A DNA stretch of 32,440 nt, from NCBI GenBank assembly GCA_003173915.1, contig PPGL01000095.1, forward strand, positions 1-32,440, read 5' to 3'. The translations under genes were made by a program, and so were the position numbers. The notes below the pieces were generated by a model. It had not been told where the DNA came from, did no database searches, and worked only from the letters and a program-made list of their open reading frames with translations. The DNA is from Candidatus Levyibacteriota bacterium (GTDB lineage: Bacteria > Patescibacteria > Microgenomatia > Levybacterales > UBA12049). This document shows positions 14,991 to 23,469 of this stretch, piece after piece. The first letter of the stretch is position 1; every line of letters begins with the position of its first letter.

Positions 14991-15542
14991 TCAATCTAGG
15001 ACCGCCTTCTTACCGAGCTTAACTCTTTTTGTAGACTTGTCTAAAATATCAAAGCGTACAATTCCAATGAGAACTGAAACCAAAATAAATACCTCTGCAG
15101 TCATTCCCGCATAAGACCCAACAATCATGTTATAAATAAACCACAGCGGTCTTGGGAGTAACATGATAAAGCGAATTGCTCTTGGATTTGTTTGCCAAAC
15201 TGCTATTGCTCCGAAGATCTGAGCAATAATTGGTAGATAATCTATGGTGTTTTTCGCTGTAGCGTATCCAGAAATTAGGTATAAGATTACAAAAACAGAT
15301 GGCCAGAACTTTTGCTTTGCCCAAGAACCTTTTTCCTTTTTATAGGCAATAAAAACTACTCCCGCTTCGATTAAGTTCATTAATGCACCTACCCATGCTT
15401 GAAGTAAGCTGTAATGAACTACAAAGAGTATTAAACCCGTTAGCATTAAAAGCAGAATGTTGATACGTTTGTTTTTTTGAAATGAGAGGAGAACGAAAAG
15501 AAGAGCTAAGTATCCTATTCCCTGAATAATAACCTGGTTCAC
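14991..15542 (-). CDS. YgjV-like inner membrane protein, GTG start
   Basis: 183 residues, five to six TM helices, with IQGIGYLALLFVLLSFQKNK, then AWVGALMNLIEAGVVFIAYK, IFGAIAVWQTNPRAIR and PRPLWFIYNMIVGSYAGM. These match the YgjV (Imp-YgjV) family of bacterial inner membrane proteins of unknown function. The start codon is GTG at 15542; TACAAT (15549-15554) ends 6 nt before it, again a leaderless arrangement. Confidence 0.78.
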   Translation of the reverse strand: MNQVIIQGIGYLALLFVLLSFQKNKRINILLLMLTGLILFVVHYSLLQAWVGALMNLIEAGVVFIAYKKEKGSWAKQKFWPSVFVILYLISGYATAKNTIDYLPIIAQIFGAIAVWQTNPRAIRFIMLLPRPLWFIYNMIVGSYAGMTAEVFILVSVLIGIVRFDILDKSTKRVKLGKKAVLD

Positions 15543-15719
15543 AAATTAATTGTATCAAAAGTTAGAAAATCATAGATAACATTATGCAGTTGGCTCTGTA
15601 GGTTAATTTATTCCAAGCTGTCATCTAATCGCTACAAGATCTCTATCTACCCAAGTATTCCTTTATCTATCTTGTAGAGTAACTACCGATTCATCTCTCA
15701 AATTTTTACTCTCTGCCTA

Positions 15720-16532
15720 TTAAGAAATTTTCTCTAGCTCTTCCAACATTCCTCCCAAGTGTGCAAGGTGAGCATACGCAAGAAACATGAGACTGATAGC
15801 TCCATAAAAGAGAAAGTGACTTGTGTACATGACTTGCATATACATAACTCCTATTTCCCCTAGTACATCATTACATACGTATAAAATCGCCGAACAAGCG
15901 ATAAGAATAAAAGCAATAGTAAAATAGTTAATAAATTGAGCAAGCATGGAAACGTGTTTTTTCAACAGGAACAATAAACCAATACCACAGGCCGTTACCA
16001 GCAATACTATCCCACCTTGAAGGTACATAAGCCATCCACTGGCATTTACTTCTACCATTTGTTGATTCATATAAAAAATACCTGCTGCCAAAAAACATGC
16101 AATGATAACAAATGGGGCAAGATAATTAAAAATAGCTAAGTTTTTTACCACTTTCTTAAGAAAATACGATACACCAAGAGAAATTGTTACTAAACCAGCT
16201 ATGTAAAAGTTAACAACATTAGCAGCAATCACTTCATAGGGTAATGAGAAGTACGCATAACTAACATACTCCACAATATGTGAAATAGTAAAAAGAATAA
16301 TAATAGCTATTCCACTAATGATGAATGGCTTGAGAAAACTGTCATACACATTATAATGAACAAAAATTCTGCTTCCTCCTAAGGCAAGGAAAATGATAGC
16401 AATTAAATGGATAAGACCTGTACTCATAAAAAACATTCCGGTTGTTTCAACAAATAGAATGATAACAATATTAATAGCAAGGATTACCCAATGGTTGAAA
16501 ATTTTTTCCAATAAACTTTCTGATTTAGTCAT
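15720..16532 (-). CDS. Multi-pass membrane protein of unknown function
   Basis: 270 residues with about eight hydrophobic helices evenly spaced from residue 15 to 260 and short polar loops, beginning MTKSESLLEKIFNHWVILAI and ending AHLGGMLEELEKIS. I do not recognise the family. The regular helix pairs and internal histidines (IHLIAIIF, HIVEYVSY, YTSHFLFYG, AHLAHLGG) could suit a cofactor-binding or sensor membrane domain, but no motif is diagnostic. Confidence 0.65.
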   Translation of the reverse strand: MTKSESLLEKIFNHWVILAINIVIILFVETTGMFFMSTGLIHLIAIIFLALGGSRIFVHYNVYDSFLKPFIISGIAIIILFTISHIVEYVSYAYFSLPYEVIAANVVNFYIAGLVTISLGVSYFLKKVVKNLAIFNYLAPFVIIACFLAAGIFYMNQQMVEVNASGWLMYLQGGIVLLVTACGIGLLFLLKKHVSMLAQFINYFTIAFILIACSAILYVCNDVLGEIGVMYMQVMYTSHFLFYGAISLMFLAYAHLAHLGGMLEELEKIS

Positions 16533-16613
16533 CTATTACAAAATACAATGAAATGAGTATGTATGTAAAGACATTGAAGTTACCACGAAATAGTAGATTA
16601 ATTTTTATAAATT

Positions 16614-16650
16614 TTTTGCTCCGCGGGTTAGCGAAAATTCGAAACATTTA
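16614..16650 (+). repeat. 37-bp direct repeat, copy 1
   Basis: Begins TTTTGCTCCGCGGGTTAG and ends AAAATTCGAAACATTTA. It matches copy 2 at 18161-18197 at 33 of 37 positions by direct comparison. The pair flanks the 475-aa gene. Confidence 0.8.
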
Positions 16651-16686
16651 TTTTCAACTAAAATAAGTTTCTTTGCTTATGGCATC

Positions 16687-18114
16687 TTAATTTAAGGCAG
16701 TGACATCTCTTCTAAAAACCAATAACCGTTGGGATATTGTTGGAGGTTCAACTTGGTTATTTACTTGATTATCCAACCCTAGTTGATATTTAGCAGTACC
16801 TGAAACATTTACTCTATCTAATATTACTTTTAAATCCTGTGTCGCTGCAGCAACCCCCGCTTGGAGAACCTGGTGTTCCCAAAGTAATCTTCCTAGTGCT
16901 ATTTTATGTTCGTCTGGTTTTCTGCTTTCACCCTGGGCTTGAATATACTCGAGCCCAGATACACCAATTAAAATTGCTTTCTGCATTGTTCTAAATACTT
17001 CACTTCCTAATTGCTCGTTTATAGCAGCTCCAGCTTGTTCATGACCGGGTTCGGAGGTAAAGAGCAATGAATGGATTCCTAGCATTGTTGGAGAACTGTC
17101 AAGTACTTTACACATTTGATCTAAACCATCAAGAGCAGTTGCAAGAGCCATTGCTTGTACGTTATTTCTAGCAGGCTTGGCTAAAATTCTTGGATCAGTC
17201 ACACCAGAATTACCAATAATCATAAACATTTGCGCCATTTGCTGTTGTTCTGGTAAATCATTTGCTGCGGCAACAATCATTTCATCCAAAAGTCTTTGTC
17301 CAATAAGAGTGTCTCTGTCTCCTTGTAATCTTCGTGCTACACTAACTCCAGCCTGCTCCATCTGTTCTTGAGCATATCCAATCAATTGAACAGTAACTGG
17401 ATGAAGATTTTTCCTCCATAAACCAAATTGTTTTTGATATTCTGTTTCTTGAGATTGAGATGTTCCAATTGCATTTACTGTTGGGTCATTCCCAATTATT
17501 GCATTAAACATAAAAAGAACTGGGTTTATTGCGGGAGAAGTTTGCCTTTCAACTGGTATAGGAGGTAACTCTGCAGCTGGAAGCAGTTTTCTATCTAATG
17601 CTCTTTCAATTACTGTCGAAAGAGATAATCTTTTTAAGTCCTTACTACTTGGTCGTTCTGTTCCACTTCCCAATGCAGTAAGCATACGAAGTGCTTCTAG
17701 TCCCATTGCCTCCTCAGTAGGTAATTCACGTAGTGTTCCTGTGATATCAAACACTAAATTTCTCAAAAATAAATGTGCTAATAATTCTCTTGTAGTTACA
17801 TCCGTAACTCCTGCAAATTGTCTTAAGCCTTCATTGTAAACAGCCCTGTATTTTGTTCTCATTTCTGCATCTGGCACTTCTGCAGGATCAAAACATCCCA
17901 TTGCTGTAGAAACGCTTGAACCCAAATCTGTAACATCGTCAGCTAGACCAGGAAATCTATTCGTAACCATTCCTAAATCTTGTCTAATAGATGCATATGG
18001 CTGCCTTTTTCTAGCAGCATCACTGGGAAAAAGCTTTCTAAAAGCTCCTGTTAATTGAGTTGCAGCTTGTTTTACCTCAAAACTTCTTTGCGGATATTCA
18101 TGACCTCTAGGCAT
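16687..18114 (-). CDS. Unknown 475-aa helical protein flanked by direct repeats
   Basis: 475 residues, soluble, Ala/Leu/Gln/Arg-rich and almost all helical; no signal peptide, TM helix or motif I recognise. Landmarks are MPRGHEYPQRSFEVKQ at the start, ELLAHLFLRNLVFDITG (about 115-131), a Pro-rich break PAAELPPIPVERQTSP (near 193-208) and VFRRDVTALN at the end. The longer frame begins with a TTG that is really the -35 box, so the ATG at 18114 is used. Codon content looks richer in G/C than the neighbouring membrane gene. It is divergent from the methyltransferase cassette and bracketed by two copies of a 37-bp repeat, which suggests it moves as a unit. Confidence 0.7.
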   Translation of the reverse strand: MPRGHEYPQRSFEVKQAATQLTGAFRKLFPSDAARKRQPYASIRQDLGMVTNRFPGLADDVTDLGSSVSTAMGCFDPAEVPDAEMRTKYRAVYNEGLRQFAGVTDVTTRELLAHLFLRNLVFDITGTLRELPTEEAMGLEALRMLTALGSGTERPSSKDLKRLSLSTVIERALDRKLLPAAELPPIPVERQTSPAINPVLFMFNAIIGNDPTVNAIGTSQSQETEYQKQFGLWRKNLHPVTVQLIGYAQEQMEQAGVSVARRLQGDRDTLIGQRLLDEMIVAAANDLPEQQQMAQMFMIIGNSGVTDPRILAKPARNNVQAMALATALDGLDQMCKVLDSSPTMLGIHSLLFTSEPGHEQAGAAINEQLGSEVFRTMQKAILIGVSGLEYIQAQGESRKPDEHKIALGRLLWEHQVLQAGVAAATQDLKVILDRVNVSGTAKYQLGLDNQVNNQVEPPTISQRLLVFRRDVTALN

Positions 18115-18121
18115 GGAAGAA

Positions 18122-18150
18122 ATTTTACCAAATGGAAGCTTATATGTCAA
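18122..18150 (-). promoter_or_regulatory. Sigma70 promoter of the 475-aa gene
   Basis: TTGACA (18145-18150), a 17-bp spacer and TAAAAT (18122-18127) on the minus strand; the ATG follows after 7 nt. This decides the start codon. Confidence 0.78.
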
Positions 18151-18160
18151 ACTACAGGAC

Positions 18161-18197
18161 TTTTGCTCCGAGGGTTAGATAAAATTCGAAACTTTTA
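18161..18197 (+). repeat. 37-bp direct repeat, copy 2
   Basis: Begins TTTTGCTCCGAGGGTTAG and ends AAAATTCGAAACTTTTA. Same orientation as copy 1, 1547 bp apart. It lies just upstream of the 475-aa gene's -35 box. Confidence 0.8.
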
Positions 18198-18333
18198 CGC
18201 ACATTCGTTACTCTCTTACTAGATTACCTTCGTTGGAATTTATAGTATAGGAAGAGATGTACAAAAGCTGAAAAGAAGATAGATGACCTAATTGATCTTC
18301 TTTTCGTAAATTGGCATACTATTATAGTAACTT

Positions 18334-19452
18334 ATGATAAAAAATAAACTCAATATAGTTGAACTTTATGCAGGGACAGCTCGGTCTGCAGAAGCTTTCA
18401 GAAAATGGAAGAAAAGTAAGATTGCTTTACTTATCGATAACAACGACTTTGCTGCAAAAACATATCAAGAGAACTATCCGAAAACTCCTTATATTGTTGG
18501 AGACTTAACAAAAATCACACCAAAAGAGATTGAAAGGCAAATTGGTGGGAAAGTAGACGTTTTACTCGGTTGTCCTCCCTGCCAAGGATTCAGTGCAGCA
18601 GGAAACAGAAATCCAAATGATCCTCGCAATAATCACTTAATTCTCTATGCCAATTTTATCGCTAAGCTAAAACCTTTGGCTGTATCAATGGAAAATGTTC
18701 CGTTAGCTGCTGACTCTCCTCTGTTCAAGGAGTTTATAAGAAAAATTGAAAAGGCTGGTTATTATTGGACTGCTGGAATATTAAATGCAGCACTCAGAGG
18801 GAGTACGCAATCTAGACAAAGGCTCTTGTTAATCGCTATCAGAAAAGACGTTGGAGCAACTCCAGTAATCCCAAAACCTTCACATGGAGGCAATAAAAAA
18901 TATTACAGTTATTCATATAAGAAAATGATGGCTCTGAAAGATGATGCGGTTGGTATTCTAGGCGAAGCACCCGCAACATCAAGGCTAAAGAAGCACTTGC
19001 CATATGTTGATGATACTTTTGGCAAAAAAAATATACCTACGATAGAAGAATTATTTAGCGATCTTCCTCCAATAGGATCAAAGGAAGCAGAGCAGCTCGT
19101 ACATAACAAATGGTCACATTCACCTGAGATGAAAAATAGAATGTCTGCAATTTCCGAGGGAGGACGTTGGGAGAGCGGAAAAGATTATTTCTCTAATGCT
19201 TATGGGAAATTACACCGAAAAGGTCTTGCTCGTACTCTCACCACATTTTTTTCTAACCCGGGGAGTGGCAGATATTGGCATCCAACAGAAGATAGAACAT
19301 TAAGTGTACGAGAAGCAGCACGAGTGCAGGGTTTTCCAGATTCATTCAAATTTTTACCACCCTACTCCAGATCTGCACGACTCATTGGAAATGCTCTAGA
19401 CGCCTCGATTGCCGAGGTTGCATACGAAGTGATACGAAAAAGTATAGAATGA
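18334..19452 (+). CDS. DNA (cytosine-5) methyltransferase
   Basis: 372 residues with the C5-methyltransferase motif series in order. Motif I is ELYAGTARSAEAF (variant of FxGxGG), motif IV is GCPPCQGFS with catalytic Cys83, motif VI is MENV (119-122), motif VIII is QSRQRLLLIAIR (159-170), and motif X is LIGNALDASIAEVAY near the C terminus. It transfers a methyl group from AdoMet to C5 of cytosine in DNA; the target recognition region (about 185-290) does not reveal the site. No restriction endonuclease of known type is beside it; instead HerA- and NurA-like genes follow 49 bp later. TATAGT ends 5 nt before the ATG. Confidence 0.92.
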   Translation: MIKNKLNIVELYAGTARSAEAFRKWKKSKIALLIDNNDFAAKTYQENYPKTPYIVGDLTKITPKEIERQIGGKVDVLLGCPPCQGFSAAGNRNPNDPRNNHLILYANFIAKLKPLAVSMENVPLAADSPLFKEFIRKIEKAGYYWTAGILNAALRGSTQSRQRLLLIAIRKDVGATPVIPKPSHGGNKKYYSYSYKKMMALKDDAVGILGEAPATSRLKKHLPYVDDTFGKKNIPTIEELFSDLPPIGSKEAEQLVHNKWSHSPEMKNRMSAISEGGRWESGKDYFSNAYGKLHRKGLARTLTTFFSNPGSGRYWHPTEDRTLSVREAARVQGFPDSFKFLPPYSRSARLIGNALDASIAEVAYEVIRKSIE

Positions 19453-19456
19453 TGCA

Positions 19457-19501
19457 TTGACTTATAACAACTAACAGTTTATCATAAGTGTTAGTAACAC
19501 T
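19457..19501 (+). promoter_or_regulatory. Promoter and dyad operator candidate before herA-like gene
   Basis: TTGACT (19457-19462) and TATCAT (19480-19485) with a 17-bp spacer. Directly after comes AGTGTTA-G-TAACACT (19487-19501), a perfect 7-bp dyad ending at the base before the ATG. The HerA-NurA pair may thus have its own regulated promoter, separate from the methyltransferase. Confidence 0.6.
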
Positions 19502-21118
19502 ATGACAGATACTGCTCAATCCAATCTTCCACAGTTAGTGACAGACGATGCTACCGCAAGCAACGAAATAACCCCCCCTTCCTCATTTAGTTCTCTCGGA
19601 AAAGTTGTTTATTGGAATCAGACACCAAATTTTAATACAGTAAATATTCATCTTGATCCCGATAAAGACGTAAAACCCGGGCAATTTCTTGGAGTGTGGC
19701 ATGGGAAAAGAGGTAAAAATACTATTACTATTCTTCGGGTAGCAAATACTTTTGAAACTAATCCCAACGAAAGCCCTGAATTGGCTGTAGCAAGAAAAGC
19801 ATTAGGACTAGGTCAAGGATATGCTGGTGAAGGTTTTTCAACACGTATTTATAGACAGGCAGAATGTTCGACCGTTGAAGAATTTGAGGTTATTTTAGAA
19901 GAAGGTCAAATTAGTATTGTTGGTGATGGTAAAGCTCCAGAGGAGTTATGTCGAGCCGGTGATATGGCAATCTCGCTCCCTGCAGAACTCGTACAAAAAT
20001 CTTTTGGCGGTTTAGAAAAGGAGGAAGATGGTATTTCATTGGGTACCACATATGGTTCGGATCACGTACCCGCAACATTATCTCCTCAAATGTTCCAATT
20101 ACACACAGGAATTTTTGGCAATCCTGGTAAAGGAAAATCATATGAATCAGGGGTAATTTTAGAGGAAGCAATGGCTTGGGATGTTCCATGTCTAGTATTG
20201 GATATTAATGGTGAGTTAGTGGATGCGGCAAAGGCATTGGGAGGATTAGTAATTACGCTTCCTGACCCAAAAGCATTTGGTATTTCATTAAACTTAATGA
20301 CTCCTCAAGAATTAATAGCTGTTACTCCCAATGTACAACCCAACACAATATATGCTGAACTCATCGAGCTTGCACATGATCAACTTCGAAACGAATCCAG
20401 AGGACAAGCTATTACTTTCCAGCAATTAAAGGAAAGAATTGAAAAAATAGGACAAATGACCGAGGCAAAAAAACCGAGTATCGGTGCAGCAATTGCCAGA
20501 GTAAGTACCCTAGAAAGAGATCCAATTATCGGTGGTAATTTTGATTTTATTGACCAAATGAAAAAGCATAAGCTAGTTGTCTTAGATTGCAGATATCTTT
20601 CATTACGACAAACACAGCTTATCGCTGCAGCAGGTGCAAGAGAGCTGCAGAAAATTGGGCGAGAAATGGCAAGAAAGGCTGACACTGGCGACAAAGAGGC
20701 ACAAAATTGGTTTGCTCTTTATTTTATTGACGAAGCACACATTGTAATACCCCAAGATGATAAAGTTGTTAGTACTCAGGTATTTTATGAGCTTGCACGT
20801 ATGGGACGCCATGTGCGAACAGGACTTATTGTTGCAAGCCAATCTCCTCAAGATCTAAATGCTAGTGTTTTGAAAAGACTTCAAACCAGATTCATCTTTG
20901 CTCTTGAAAAGGATCAACTCATGAGTATAAAAGCAGTGTTATCGGACTTTGATGATAATCTTTTGAATCAATTGCCTAAACTTCCACGAGGCGTATGTGC
21001 TGTATCAGGGACGGGTGAAGTTGTAAAACATGGCTTCTTACTAAAAGTTCGTCAACGTAAGACCCCTGTTAAGGGTGGTACACCTCCGGTATTTAGTGAT
21101 CGAAAAAAGAAAGAATGA
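19502..21118 (+). CDS. herA: HerA-type FtsK/HerA-family DNA-translocating ATPase
   Basis: 538 residues. An N-terminal beta-rich HAS-barrel-like region (about 30-165) precedes the RecA-like ATPase. Walker A is GNPGKGKSYESG with Lys212, Walker B is ALYFIDEAH with Asp410-Glu411, a RMGRHVRTG segment (433-441) carries likely arginine-finger residues, and VASQSP (444-449) is the sensor region. HerA hexamers pump double-stranded DNA and work with the NurA nuclease in end resection in archaea; bacterial HerA homologues are often paired with effectors in anti-phage systems. The stop overlaps the next start (ATGA), so translation is coupled to the NurA-like protein. Confidence 0.88.
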   Translation: MTDTAQSNLPQLVTDDATASNEITPPSSFSSLGKVVYWNQTPNFNTVNIHLDPDKDVKPGQFLGVWHGKRGKNTITILRVANTFETNPNESPELAVARKALGLGQGYAGEGFSTRIYRQAECSTVEEFEVILEEGQISIVGDGKAPEELCRAGDMAISLPAELVQKSFGGLEKEEDGISLGTTYGSDHVPATLSPQMFQLHTGIFGNPGKGKSYESGVILEEAMAWDVPCLVLDINGELVDAAKALGGLVITLPDPKAFGISLNLMTPQELIAVTPNVQPNTIYAELIELAHDQLRNESRGQAITFQQLKERIEKIGQMTEAKKPSIGAAIARVSTLERDPIIGGNFDFIDQMKKHKLVVLDCRYLSLRQTQLIAAAGARELQKIGREMARKADTGDKEAQNWFALYFIDEAHIVIPQDDKVVSTQVFYELARMGRHVRTGLIVASQSPQDLNASVLKRLQTRFIFALEKDQLMSIKAVLSDFDDNLLNQLPKLPRGVCAVSGTGEVVKHGFLLKVRQRKTPVKGGTPPVFSDRKKKE

Positions 21119-23289
21119 GCATAATAATATCTAGCAAAGATCGTCGAGATTTACTTTTAAGTTTGGCTGCCCGCCCAGAAGGTGTAGGAATCAATGAAGT
21201 TCATCAGGCAGCGAGAGAAAAAGGTGATCAAGCATCGATTGAAGCTTATCATAACCTTGCGCGTCGCCTACTTCATAGAGGCGTCTTAACTAAACATGAT
21301 TCTGAATCCGGAACAATCTACAAATCTATTCCTGAAACTTCAGGTAGCGAATGGCTTGAAGAAGATCAACTCGCTACTCTTATAGATCCTGATTACCCGC
21401 TCTTAGCTTTAACCATATGGAAAGAGTCACAGAGACAAATTAGCGAAATCCCTGATAGTTTGTGGATTGAATTACGAGAACGGTTGCGAGGAGAAAATGC
21501 TAGAGAGCTGGTTATTAAAGCTATAAAAAGCTATTGTGAAGACTATTATGCACAGATAGGTACTCTCATCGAAGAAACAAAAATACACGACTCGGAATAC
21601 ATGCAGCAACAGTCCCCAATAGAGATACAGCAACATACAAATGAATTAGCAAAACTCAAACGGGAGGCAGAAAATAGTCGGATATTGTTACAACGTTTAA
21701 CCAAATACGGTCTTGGACTTTCTTATGAAGCCGTAAAATTACCAACTAATATTACTGAAGCAATTGATTTTTATAATAGCGATGAAGGCAGCTTCTTTTA
21801 TAATGAAAAACTACTAACTCAAGAAGTTCACTCTCGTGTTTCCGAAGAAAATTTTATTTGTGACGTTGACAAAAAACAGGAGGACTCTAAATTATTAATA
21901 GCAGCAACTGATGGATCTACTCGTACTGGAGTCCTCAACCTCCTTGATGAATCAGGGGACTTTGTCGTAAGTCAAGCACCGACAATAACTGTAAATACTG
22001 CCATTGGACAAATCAATAGAAATGCTAAGCATAATGACAAACAAACCCCTGTATTCCTGCGACTACCCGAAAAACCAGAAGATATGCAGAGGCAAGATAA
22101 TAAGTATACAATTATGGCTAAACTTTTTTATCCTGATCTTAGTGATGCTGAATATATTCACTCTGTTACAAACGCAATGGATTTTTTGGAATCAAAAGCA
22201 GCACTGAGAATAATGAACCGCTGGTATTTGCAAAACAATAGTAATATTGAAATTCCGGCATGCGACATAGTACTACGTGATGGCACAATAACCCCCCAAG
22301 ATCGTGATTTTAATCATTATAGAACAATGAGCACATATGGACAGATTGTAAGGGATTTAGTCAGTACGAATTGGGAGATAACCAAGAAATGCAAAGAAGA
22401 TGGACAAACATTAGGCGGAGTTGTGAAGCATGCTCAATTGATGGTTTTTGCTCCAATAATAAACTGGTATGCTTGCCACTTAGCTAAGGAAAAGAAAGGG
22501 CAACTAGTCACTTGGCCTATGCATGCTATGAATACTATCTTTGATCAAGTTCTTCTAACTCGCCTACTAACAGCCGGGAGAAAAAATAATGAACCGTGGG
22601 CAAGAACGTGTATTGTTTTCCGACCCTATCACTCTACAACTAACTTTTCTAATGGATATAGTAGAACAAACACACCAGTAAAATTAATTATGAATCAATT
22701 GGCAGAGATAAATACCAGTGGCATTCCAGTTGATCCAGAGCAAGTTTTATTTTGGAAGGAAATATTCCGAGGAGAAAACGATCCCTATATTAAAATGTTG
22801 CAGAATGTACATTATGGAAGCTTTTTTGTTGGCGCCATTCCACGCATAGATAATGCTGGCAAAACACTACCAAGATTTGAATTTCTTGTTCCAGCTTCAA
22901 CGGTGGAAGGGGCAGAAGACATATGGACTGTAGCTCAACCCCATCTGCAGCGATTACTCACTGCGCTAAAGCAAAATGGATTCGAAGTGTCACTAGAACA
23001 TTCCATGTTTAACGATAAGGGAACAATGGATATACTCCCTGCAATCCTTATAAAAGCCCACGACACAGTGAAAATATGGGGACAAGACTTAATGTCAAGG
23101 GTACATGAATATATTGGTTATCATCTTGCGCGATATATTAGTACAAAAAAAATTAAAGGTGTGCAGATTAGACCTTTCAAAAAAGAAGAACTTGAGCTTC
23201 TTTATATGCAGTTGAAGAGAGAAAGAGATATTAAAGCAGGAAATCGAGAAAATGATACCTATTTACCCACTGAAAAGAACGAAAAATAA
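21115..23289 (+). CDS. nurA: NurA-like nuclease with N-terminal winged-helix region
   Basis: 724 residues. Residues 5-75 look like a winged helix (LLLSLAARPEGVGINEVHQA, then NLARRLLHRGVLTKHDSESG); a helical/coiled region runs to about 200. The rest carries NurA motifs: LLIAATDGSTRTG (Asp266 of the DGS motif), CDIVLRDGTI (Asp389), LGGVVKHAQLM (433-443, the G-x-x-K motif) and a C-terminal LPAILIKAHDTVKIW. NurA is a Mn-dependent 5'-3' exonuclease/endonuclease loaded by HerA. Typical NurA proteins are about 300-450 residues, so this is an enlarged form. It starts within the last codons of the herA-like gene. The winged helix could bind the dyad before herA or add DNA specificity. Confidence 0.78.
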   Translation: MSIIISSKDRRDLLLSLAARPEGVGINEVHQAAREKGDQASIEAYHNLARRLLHRGVLTKHDSESGTIYKSIPETSGSEWLEEDQLATLIDPDYPLLALTIWKESQRQISEIPDSLWIELRERLRGENARELVIKAIKSYCEDYYAQIGTLIEETKIHDSEYMQQQSPIEIQQHTNELAKLKREAENSRILLQRLTKYGLGLSYEAVKLPTNITEAIDFYNSDEGSFFYNEKLLTQEVHSRVSEENFICDVDKKQEDSKLLIAATDGSTRTGVLNLLDESGDFVVSQAPTITVNTAIGQINRNAKHNDKQTPVFLRLPEKPEDMQRQDNKYTIMAKLFYPDLSDAEYIHSVTNAMDFLESKAALRIMNRWYLQNNSNIEIPACDIVLRDGTITPQDRDFNHYRTMSTYGQIVRDLVSTNWEITKKCKEDGQTLGGVVKHAQLMVFAPIINWYACHLAKEKKGQLVTWPMHAMNTIFDQVLLTRLLTAGRKNNEPWARTCIVFRPYHSTTNFSNGYSRTNTPVKLIMNQLAEINTSGIPVDPEQVLFWKEIFRGENDPYIKMLQNVHYGSFFVGAIPRIDNAGKTLPRFEFLVPASTVEGAEDIWTVAQPHLQRLLTALKQNGFEVSLEHSMFNDKGTMDILPAILIKAHDTVKIWGQDLMSRVHEYIGYHLARYISTKKIKGVQIRPFKKEELELLYMQLKRERDIKAGNRENDTYLPTEKNEK

Positions 23290-23298
23290 GCTTTCATA

Positions 23299-23314
23299 AG
23301 CTTCCATAGAAGCT
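23299..23314. repeat. Small hairpin after the nurA-like gene
   Basis: AGCTTC and GAAGCT form a 6-bp stem with a CATA loop, 10 bp after the nurA stop. There is no T-tract on the plus strand, so it is not a good intrinsic terminator. Confidence 0.4.
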
Positions 23315-23456
23315 AATACCAAATATCTCCTTTTTCTGTATGCATCTTAACTGCATTGTCCTTTTTTTCTTTCTCAGTCATTGTTTTCTGCGCTTCCTCT
23401 GCCTGTCTTAAAGCCTCAACCAAATTTACTAAATTTTCTAGCTCTTCTTCTGTCAT
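23313..23456 (-). CDS. Small ORF, 47-aa acidic/basic helical peptide
   Basis: 47 codons from ATG at 23456: MTEEELENLVNLVEALRQAE, then a Lys/Glu-rich segment and HTEKGDIWY at the C terminus. The heptad-like N-terminal helix and the charged, non-random composition look like real protein. A TATAAA box sits 3-4 nt before the ATG, close to the leaderless pattern of the window. Not recognised. It is convergent with the nurA-like gene. Confidence 0.5.
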   Translation of the reverse strand: MTEEELENLVNLVEALRQAEEAQKTMTEKEKKDNAVKMHTEKGDIWY

Positions 23457-23469
23457 AGTTTTATACAAA

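Noticed and set aside
18115..18150. TTG start for the 475-aa gene
   Set aside because: That TTG is the first three bases of a TTGACA -35 box paired with TAAAAT at 17 bp.
16614..18197. tRNA remnants (GCTCCGCG and TTCGAA resemble a tRNA 3' end)
   Set aside because: Arm spacing is wrong and no T-stem forms; treated as a dispersed repeat instead.
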